Shown here in pieces: positions 18,001 to 23,415 of a stretch of 23,415 nt of DNA. Origin of the DNA: Acanthaster planci. Lineage: Eukaryota > Echinodermata > Asteroidea > Valvatida > Acanthasteridae. The notes beneath the pieces were generated by a model that saw only the letters and a program-made list of their open reading frames with translations, searched no databases and had not been told where the DNA came from. Numbering within the stretch: the stretch's first letter is position 1; the number at the start of each line of letters is the position of its first letter. The DNA lies in NCBI RefSeq assembly GCF_001949145.1, contig NW_019091504.1, forward strand, positions 7,246 through 30,660. Direction: 5' to 3'. A program made the position numbers and the translations under genes.

Positions 18001-20923
18001 TAAAAGTGTACCTGTTTCAGGAAGGACAGCTGCCATAGATAGCATTGTAGGTTCATGTACTGCCTGCATCTTTTGATCATCTTGGGCCGTCTCCCTCACT
18101 CCTTCAAGCGTCTCCTCACAGTCCTTAATCACTGCTCTGTCTTCAACAAATTGACCCTCTTGTGATGGCATGGACAGAACCTCAATGCTGTCCACTGAGA
18201 TGTTATCGGCTCCCCCAGCTTCTTGATTCTCTGGAACATCAGGCTCCTCATCATCAGCCCCATCAAGATTCTGTGACACCTGGAAGTTAGCCGGGCTTCC
18301 CCTGTGGCTACTCGACCTTTGCCCTTCAAGCTGGTCCCCCACATTGGTAAGACCATTCAAGTAGGAGGCAAGGAGAGGAGACTGGGAGCCAGTCAAGGCT
18401 GATGCACATGAGGAGAGTGAGTTCTCCAGATGTGATGATTGCTTGTTGGCTGCAGCTGGTAAATTCAGTTCTGACAAGGGTGTCTTATCCTCATCTTCTC
18501 CACAAGACATCATCTTGGTTTCAGGAGAACTGTTGCCATGGTTGCGACGTCTTGCTGCTCCATCACCATGAAAGATTCCTGCATCTTTAGGGTTCTCTAA
18601 AGAACTTGGCGGCTCTGTTAAAGTAACAACACTGTCACCATGGAAGACGGGATTCTGAGAGTCTTCCTCAGGGCTTCCGCTTGCTTCGCCATGGGCTCTG
18701 AAGTTAGCAGGCAGGCTGGTTGAGAAGGTCGAAGGTGTTGTCAAGGTGCCAGGAGGAATATTGATGACACTGCTGCTGCGACTGACATGGTGATACCGCA
18801 CGCTGTCCTCTCCAAGATCTACAAAGTCTGAAGAGGAACCTGAAGAATCCTCAGAATCCTAGAAGAAAAATATTTATAAGTACATGTATGTTGGGGGACA
18901 AAAAGACAAGATGAAGAACACCAAATTTGGGGGTTCCAGAAACATGGCTGTACAATAAGATCCTTCCACTGGATAAACTAGACAACTAGATGTGGAATCT
19001 TTGATAAATTGTAGTATAGAGACTGGTAGCCAACATCACACTCAGTTTACTTCATATCATTAGGAACCCACGGAGGCTAAAAAATCTCAGAGAGAGGGTT
19101 TTTCCAAACAAAAATACATGTAAAAGGACAAGGGACCTGCCAATCTTGGCCATATGGACATTTGGAGGGTACAGTCTTCTCCACGAGCTGTTTTAGCAAG
19201 GCGAACCGCCCTGCCAAAATTTTGTGCCGCCCTGCTATTTTTTTGAGCAATGTATTTTTCTCCAAATGTCTACTTTCTCATGATTTTAATAAAAAAGAGA
19301 TCTACCGCAGTTTGTGGATCAAGTTTGAAATTACCGACGATGCTTATGATGTACTGACAATGGTGATCACTGGCTGCTTACCGTTATGCATACACATGTA
19401 GTCAACCTCGTGTCTCGAAAAATCATCGCGTATGTTTTGTACATGTACAGGTACATTGTACTGCGCAAGCGTATACATGTACACGCAGTGCATGTGACTG
19501 GTACCCGTGGCGCAACATTGTTTTGCGTAGTGTGTGCGAGCGCCAGTGGAAGGACCGTGCCATGTCTGAGCGGCCCCCACGCTCTCCTCCGATGGAGGGG
19601 TTGCTTCATTTTTAGGACGTGAGCTGGAAACTGTAAACTTATCTTTGCCTGAACATATATCTTTTGTCCTTTTTTATTCAAGGGTGCATTTTGAGGCTTG
19701 TTTTCACTGTGCCTTTTCACAGTCAACTGATCATTGAGAAAATTGCGTGCTCTGCTCATCTCAAGCATGTCTCGAGTCACTAACATGAGGTTCTGCTAAA
19801 AATGCTCTGGAAATTAAAATAATTTTGTCATCAAATCTTTCAATGAAGAAATTCCTCCTGAAGAATATCCTAGCCAGTATTTCACATTGTAAATGCAATC
19901 AGATTTGGGGCCAAATTACAGATAAAAGTGGACTGAAAATTGCTCCAGAATGCACCACAGAGCATCTAGAATCCAAAATTTTCCGGGGCCCTTGAGCGGG
20001 CCCCGGACCCCACGCCGTAAGGGCTTCGCGCTCGTAATTTTGTCTACTGCCCTGCCAAAATTTTCAGCCGTGGAGAACACTGGGAGGATACATGTAAGGA
20101 AACATGCAATGGACATTGAGTTCAACTTATTTCACTGCATGTGTTCCAGTGAACAAAAACAAGATCTAAAATCCTTGTTTCATTTGAAGTGGAGCAACAG
20201 TGGTAATTTTTCAGTTCTCATATATTTTCATCAGTGCATGTATGAGGGCGCTGTTTTGATGTCATACAAGGCACTCCTTGTCATATGTATGAAGTTATGA
20301 ACAGTACAAAAATTAATCCCTCAATGTTTTCTAAGAAATATTGGCCCCTACCATGGTCCAAAGCAAGCTGTTCAACCTAAATACAGACTATGAAGTGGGA
20401 AACTCTGCAAGAACATGTAGCAAAGTGTGATAAATATATTGTAGACGAAGCTATTAGCCTATTTGACGTACATACATATGTACATGTACATGGAGGGCAT
20501 AATAGAAGGGTGCTTCAAATAGCCCCCTTGTACTACGGTCACCATACTTCAGAAAGGACGATGGAGACACTTCTGTTCTGCCTTGAATGACATCATGCTT
20601 TGGCTCATGAATATGGACATTTAATCAGCATAAAATCCAAAATGTTGAATTTTTCCCCTTTCAATGCTTCAAAGGCAGTGGGGCTTCATCACATGTTAAC
20701 AAAACTGTGCTTCATGAACATGTATTCAAGTCACACAAATCCACTAACATGGTTCCTTTAATCTCATAAAGTAAGCTTGACAGAACAAAAACAACTCCGG
20801 ACCATGAAAGTGGTTGACTTAATGAATCGTTAAACTTGATTATTGAATTACCTCAGTCCGTCCATGTTTGTCAACAAGTGTCCATCCCCTTGGAGGCCTT
20901 TCCCCATTACTTTCTGAGGACAT
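11646..20923 (-). CDS. CCPG1: CCPG1/PBXIP1-family ER membrane protein (ER-phagy receptor homologue), six coding exons, 1725 aa
   Basis: Coding exons on the minus strand are 20923-20852, 18858-18012, 17460-17276, 16992-16548, 15738-15496 and 15031-11646. Every junction has GT/AG ends and matching phase (0,1,0,1,1), and the sum is 5178 nt including TAA. Vertebrate CCPG1 is a single-pass ER protein that links ER to autophagosomes through LC3/GABARAP and FIP200. Here the N-terminal cytosolic part (about 1-578) has GWTLV at 13-17 and DSVVTLTEPP at 99-108. A transmembrane helix spans about 579-598 (ending LGIGHYIG, like the vertebrate GFGHFYG). The lumenal part has coiled-coil stretches, four AW-x-x-V-[KR]-N-x-[ST] repeats (about 1036-1184) and a His/Lys-rich stretch (about 1228-1313). 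Further on are a helical domain with LFDCVDMHC (about 1461-1526) and a W-[YF]-L tail. Human CCPG1 and PBXIP1 are about 730-760 aa, so this protein is more than twice as long. It may be the common ancestor of both paralogues. The exon structure is predicted; no transcript was seen. Confidence 0.88.
12885..13142 (-). other. His/Lys-rich lumenal stretch of the CCPG1-like protein
   Basis: About 86 residues (1228-1313) are dominated by His, Lys, Arg, Gly and Gln, for example KRKHHCHSDGHRHAQR and HRKHQKHKKYHGHHNK. The composition is unlike the acidic regions around it. Possible roles are binding of metal, acidic cargo or lumenal calcium-binding proteins, but none can be shown from sequence. Confidence 0.7.
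13272..13955 (-). other. Repeated AWxxV[KR]NxST lumenal helices with dense N-glycosylation sequons
   Basis: Four copies of A-W-x-x-V-[KR]-N-x-[ST]-[ST] occur at about residues 1036, 1094, 1147 and 1176 (AWTKVKNVTS, AWGTVKNYSS, AWETVRNYST, AWGKVKNTSA). Two longer copies of about 80 residues share QNLS[MI]S plus the AWG motif. I count 13 N-x-[ST] sequons within about 230 residues. Vertebrate CCPG1 has a related single segment around KNST. The sequons fit an ER-lumenal location. Confidence 0.8.
15496..15738 (-). CDS. CCPG1: Coding exon 5 of the CCPG1-like gene (transmembrane exon)
   Basis: 243 nt from acceptor CTTTCTGCAG|GACCG to donor ATTG|GTAGGC, phase 1 at both ends. It encodes residues 517-598. 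A basic stretch (YRHRRDDGLNTR) precedes a 19-residue hydrophobic helix, LVAMVLLAGLALGIGHYIG. The positive charges before the helix fit a type II protein with a cytosolic N-terminus. The GIGHYIG end matches the CCPG1/PBXIP1 membrane segment and anchors the family call. Confidence 0.88.
16221..16310 (+). repeat. tRNA-derived SINE head in intron 4, antisense to the host gene
   Basis: The segment TAAGCTCAGTGG (about 16229-16240) resembles a Pol III A box. GGTTGGAGTCC (16283-16293) resembles a B box with one key change (G for C in GGTTCGA). The spacing and the GTGGGTTGGAGTCCCACCC stem fit a tRNA T-arm. The tail runs into AT-rich DNA to about 16400. The sequence is too degenerate, and lacks a clean acceptor stem, to be a working tRNA, so a SINE is the better call. 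Confidence 0.6.
16548..16992 (-). CDS. CCPG1: Coding exon 4 of the CCPG1-like gene
   Basis: 445 nt from acceptor TTTTTTTCAG|CAAGAT (phase 0) to donor GCATG|GTAAGT (phase 1). It encodes residues 369-517 of the cytosolic part, rich in Ser and Pro. It contains DEGFELV (residues 479-485) followed by the basic run RRPRR, then an acidic and polyserine stretch. The strong donor ends an otherwise open frame that runs on into the intron. Confidence 0.82.
17276..17460 (-). CDS. CCPG1: Coding exon 3 of the CCPG1-like gene
   Basis: 185 nt from acceptor CTTTACAG|AAATG (phase 1) to donor GCATTG|GTGAGC (phase 0). It encodes residues 307-368, an acidic disordered stretch with SEESDTSEFERI at about 322-333. 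EFERI has the shape of an LIR core preceded by acidic and phosphorylatable residues. Confidence 0.8.
17862..17932. other. 71-nt imperfect inverted repeat (hairpin) in intron 2
   Basis: The left arm (17862-17890) pairs with the right arm (17902-17932) across 29 positions: 27 Watson-Crick pairs, one G-T pair, one mismatch, and a two-base bulge on the right arm. The loop is 11 nt. The host gene is transcribed through it on the minus strand. It could be a precursor of a small RNA, a tiny foldback element or a splice-affecting structure. The right arm contains TTAGGGTTA but no telomeric array. Confidence 0.85.
18012..18858 (-). CDS. CCPG1: Coding exon 2 of the CCPG1-like gene (acidic cytosolic region, FIR-like motif)
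   Basis: 847 nt encode residues 25 to 307, from acceptor TTCTTCTAG|GATTCT to donor ACAG|GTACAC (phase 1). The translation is Ser-, Glu- and Asp-rich and looks disordered. It opens with DSEDSSGSSSDFVDL and contains DSVVTLTEPP at 99-108, resembling the FIP200-binding motif of CCPG1. A second similar segment, VDSIEVL, is at 246-252. Confidence 0.85.
19172..20082. mobile_element. Non-autonomous hAT-like DNA transposon, 911 bp, in intron 1
   Basis: The left end reads CAGTCTTCTCCACGAGCTG and the right end, reverse-complemented, CAGTGTTCTCCACGGCTG. These form terminal inverted repeats with one substitution and one base gap. The flanks are GGAGGGTA (19164-19171) and GGAGGATA (20083-20090), an 8-bp target-site duplication with one mismatch. 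Eight-bp duplications and CAG-type ends are typical of hAT elements. CCCTGCCAAAATTTT also occurs near both ends. No transposase is present, so it would depend on an enzyme encoded elsewhere. Confidence 0.78.
19983..20006. other. GC-rich perfect 9-bp hairpin inside the hAT-like element
   Basis: CCGGGGCCC (19983-19991) and GGGCCCCGG (19998-20006) are exact reverse complements around a six-base spacer. This short CpG-rich patch stands out from AT-rich surroundings and is followed by GCTTCGCGCTCG. It is probably a subterminal feature of the transposon. Confidence 0.75.
20852..20923 (-). CDS. CCPG1: Coding exon 1 of the CCPG1-like gene (start codon and LIR motif)
   Basis: This 72-nt exon encodes 24 residues, starting MSSESNGERPPRGWTLVDKH, and ends at donor GAG|GTAATT in phase 0. 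That phase fits the exon 2 acceptor at 18858. The ATG at 20923-20921 has A at -3. An in-frame TGA two codons upstream (20929-20927) makes this the first possible start in frame. The W-T-L-V core with nearby acidic residues is a textbook LIR. From memory, human CCPG1 also has G-W at residues 13-14 followed by T-V-I. Being so short, the exon is easily missed by gene callers. Confidence 0.85.
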
Positions 20924-20995
20924 GATTCATGCAGGACCTATCGTACCACAGAACCACCAGTGGAAACTGATGTCTCTCAATGACGACACTGTCAG
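20924..20995 (-). promoter_or_regulatory. Probable 5' UTR segment with an out-of-frame upstream ATG
   Basis: A strong acceptor-like sequence, TTTACACCTTTTCCAG, ends at 20996, so coding exon 1 may begin at 20995 and be preceded by a non-coding exon. An upstream ATG at 20930-20928 opens a seven-codon out-of-frame ORF that overlaps the main start and ends at TAA. If transcribed, it could lower or condition translation. The transcription start itself is not identifiable. Confidence 0.4.
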
Positions 20996-21099
20996 CTGGA
21001 AAAGGTGTAAACTTCATCACAATCACACTGTTGAGCTTGTCTTGCCAACTTTCATCACTTTGAAAATGCACAGCTTTTTCAACAATCAACGAAACTTTG

Positions 21100-21563
21100 G
21101 TAAATACATGTACATGTATGCAAATTACACATGTATAAACCCTAAAAATTTAAAAGCCAAACTGTTCATCATTTTGGCAATGGCACTTATAATTTAGCAG
21201 TCCTATGCAAATGTTCACATCTGTGTTTCCTCTGGAAGGGGTAGTTTTGCCTTCTTTCTTTCCCATTCAATTCCACCCTCCATTTCCCAACAATGCAATG
21301 TCATCATAGCCCAGAGCTACTGAATTAAAGCCTCTTCATGACATCCTACAATCTTTGTAAAGGTCAGGTTGAGTCAGAAAATACTTATGTAAAATAGGCA
21401 ACCCAAACTCTGTGCCTGTTCTCTGTGGGAGTTATGTACAGTGAATGTACATGTACATGAATACATGTACAACAGTATTCAAACAGTCACAGTGAACACA
21501 TCATGTCACGGATCCAACAAGATGACTCACTTGCTAAATATGCTACAGTACATGTACATGTAC
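21100..21563. repeat. TACATG palindromic microsatellite runs
   Basis: TACATGTACATGTA-type palindromes occur at about 21105-21119, 21444-21458 and 21547-21560, with others at about 20476-20491 and 19440-19485. They are self-complementary and dispersed rather than one long array. Such runs are common in several marine invertebrate genomes. Confidence 0.75.
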
Positions 21564-21639
21564 TTAACATTAATATTATATCTTTGATTTTGTTTATTAT
21601 TTACTGTACAGGTGTTCATCCAACAGCACATGCAGCGCC

Positions 21640-21856
21640 AATTACAAGATGAAGTTACCATACAGATAAGAAGACCATGAAGAAATGTTCCGTTTTAGAG
21701 GTGGGAGGAAAACCCAGAATGAATATCCCAGGGAAACCCACAGAATCAGGCAAGGACTGAAAACCCAATCCACATGCTGACATAGGCAAGATTCCAACAC
21801 AAATTACAGAGGTGGAAGGCGAGGAAAGAGTCACTACACCAAACCTGGCTCCCCAC
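21640..21856 (-). repeat. Degenerate tRNA-derived SINE
   Basis: Read on the minus strand from about 21855, it starts GGGAGCCAGGTTTGGTGTAGTGACT, like a tRNA head with an A box. A B-box remnant (TGTTGGAATC) follows and the tail contains GGTTTTCCTCCCACC. This layout resembles dispersed SINEs of marine invertebrates that carry a GGTTTTCCTCC-type tail. It is diverged and its borders are approximate. Confidence 0.5.
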
Positions 21857-23415
21857 TGTCCAACCTAAAACAGAGTGCTGGGAAGGGTTAAAAGGTCAGC
21901 ACACTCTGTGGAGGAATTAGCCCAGGCAACGCAACGCACTGTGGGTAACTGATTGCCTAACTACACGTACAGTGAATGCACAATCCTTAAGCATGATCCA
22001 CATGCAACTGTTTGTGAAGATTTGCATGCGCCTTAACTCATGGCTAACAATAGGTAATCCTTCTTCAGCTTATAAATGTGGAATTACCGGTATCAAGATG
22101 CCACACATTTCACTTGAAAAGACCATGTTAACAGAAGTCCGTTGCAAGTGCTCAGCCTGTCCGACACCAAACACAGCAACCAGTGCATGAATGCAGCATT
22201 TTTCCCCCACCAAAAAGTCATCTCTGATTGCTGCATGTGGTGCAGATAGTTCAAATAAACGTATATGCAGTGATGACTTAAGAATGCTTCAAACATTATG
22301 CCTCCAAAAGAAATTGGCCCAACAACCCAGAGCCCTCTTGAAGACAGCAAGGACAAGTAACAGCAGTTGCAACAAGACAAACAGAGAGTTTCTGAAATCA
22401 GAGGTGAGTAGATATTGGAATTAATTTTCCCTTTTGTTGACACTGTTTTAATAATCCTCCCGGCGTACATGAAGTTGAGTAACTGGCGTATCCTTGCCTT
22501 GAACATTACGGTTGGACTTATTCAATATAATCCAAGAAAGAAGTTGTGCCCACCCCTAAATGAACAATCTGACAACTGTACAAGACAAGAGTGCAAAAGT
22601 ACATTGCATTTTGACAGGACTTTTTCCTGATGTATCATCTCAGTAAATATCAGTGTTGTATTTTTTCAGGCAAACTTCTCAACAAATTTACAATCCAGTT
22701 GAATTGCTTGTAAACAATATCAACCAGTATGTTAATGTTCTAGTTCAAACAGGGACTGTGTATTACTTCAGCGCCATGGCATCAAAATCAGTTTGATATG
22801 GCTCCCGATAGTGGTATCTCAAATGCAAATATAACTAACCAGATTTGATTCAGGCAAAATATTTTCAACAGGGCAACACATGAAGATTACAATTTTTATT
22901 AAAATGTGGCTTCACAATTGCATAAAACAAACAGTGACATCTGTGACCCCATACAGTCACCGGGTCACAAATTTTGCCACCTATTGTCAAGTTTGACTGG
23001 TTTACATACATGTAGAAAGTGACAAAATAAGGGACCTGATGACTATACGGTCAAGGACGTTAGGCATACAATCAAACTTCTACCCCTTCATTTCACTTTG
23101 GAAGTGAAGAAGTGAATTCATCACATGTATGTACAATATAAATTTGCAGCCCTTCCACTTCCAATGGCACTCGTGATGCAGATCTAAAAAAAACATGTCC
23201 ACATACATGTGCATATGGGCATTACACCCAGCCAGAAATGAGACCGAAGAAGACAGAACCTGTGTGTGTAGCAGTGCTACATGCTACACAGAATGTTTAG
23301 TCAAGTGATATGCAATAGGATATAGGCACAGCCGATCGAATGGTCTAAGAACCAGACCTTCAAATGCACACTAATGCTACTCAGTGCAAGACGAAGGCGC
23401 AAGAAAAGGAAGGGA

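Larger units (their letters stand above)
20996..23415. other. 5' flanking or non-coding region of the CCPG1-like gene
   Basis: Apart from the SINE and TACATG runs I see no supported gene. A consensus plus-strand splice donor (CAGAG|GTGAGTAG, near 22404) ends a short open frame, but no matching acceptor, partner exon or recognisable protein supports it. A GTGACCC...GGGTCAC inverted repeat lies near 22940-22967. Promoter elements and upstream non-coding exons of the minus-strand gene could be here but are not recognisable. Confidence 0.5.

Noticed and set aside
19367-19786. Minus-strand ORF of 139 residues in intron 1
   Set aside because: It lies entirely inside the hAT-like element and shows no transposase motif.
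22191-22424. Plus-strand ORF ending in a consensus splice donor
   Set aside because: There is no matching acceptor or partner exon and the protein is not recognisable; one good donor is expected by chance in 2 kb.
1-23415. CRISPR array, operon or prokaryotic defence system
   Set aside because: Spliced genes, SINEs and a BEL/Pao element show this is animal DNA; no regularly spaced repeats were seen.

Overview
The window is animal nuclear DNA. It has spliced genes with GT/AG introns, long AT-rich non-coding stretches, a full-length BEL/Pao retrotransposon body, tRNA-derived SINE relics and many palindromic TACATG runs. These suggest a marine invertebrate, most likely a deuterostome such as an echinoderm, hemichordate or cephalochordate. 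The species is inference only. || Layout: (1) 3-6242 (+) is the gag-pol polyprotein of a BEL/Pao LTR retrotransposon, open from the left edge of the window to its stop codon, followed by a polypurine-like tract and a probable 3' LTR from about 6425. (2) About 6780-10950 is gene-poor DNA in which I see only a 10-bp minisatellite and one doubtful coding-like fragment. (3) 11646-20923 (-) is one six-exon gene. I reconstructed it by splice-site and phase matching as a 1725-residue homologue of the ER-phagy receptor CCPG1 and its paralogue PBXIP1. (4) Its introns hold a complete 911-bp hAT-like non-autonomous DNA transposon with target-site duplications (intron 1), a strong 71-nt imperfect hairpin (intron 2) and a tRNA-derived SINE head (intron 4). 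(5) About 20996-23415 is the 5' flank, with another degenerate SINE and TACATG palindromes. || The most notable content is the CCPG1-like gene. A 72-nt first coding exon, which a plain ORF search misses, encodes an N-terminus with a GWTLV LC3-interacting (LIR) core. Exon 2 carries DSVVTLTEPP, close to the FIP200-interacting (FIR) motif of vertebrate CCPG1. Exon 5 carries the single transmembrane helix ending LGIGHYIG. One 3.4-kb terminal exon encodes a lumenal domain much larger than the vertebrate one, with repeated AW-x-x-V-[KR]-N-x-[ST] helices that carry N-glycosylation sequons, a His/Lys-rich stretch, and W-[YF]-L motifs at the C-terminus. This suggests that the cytosolic autophagy interface was already present before vertebrates, while the ER-lumenal cargo-side domain has diverged greatly.
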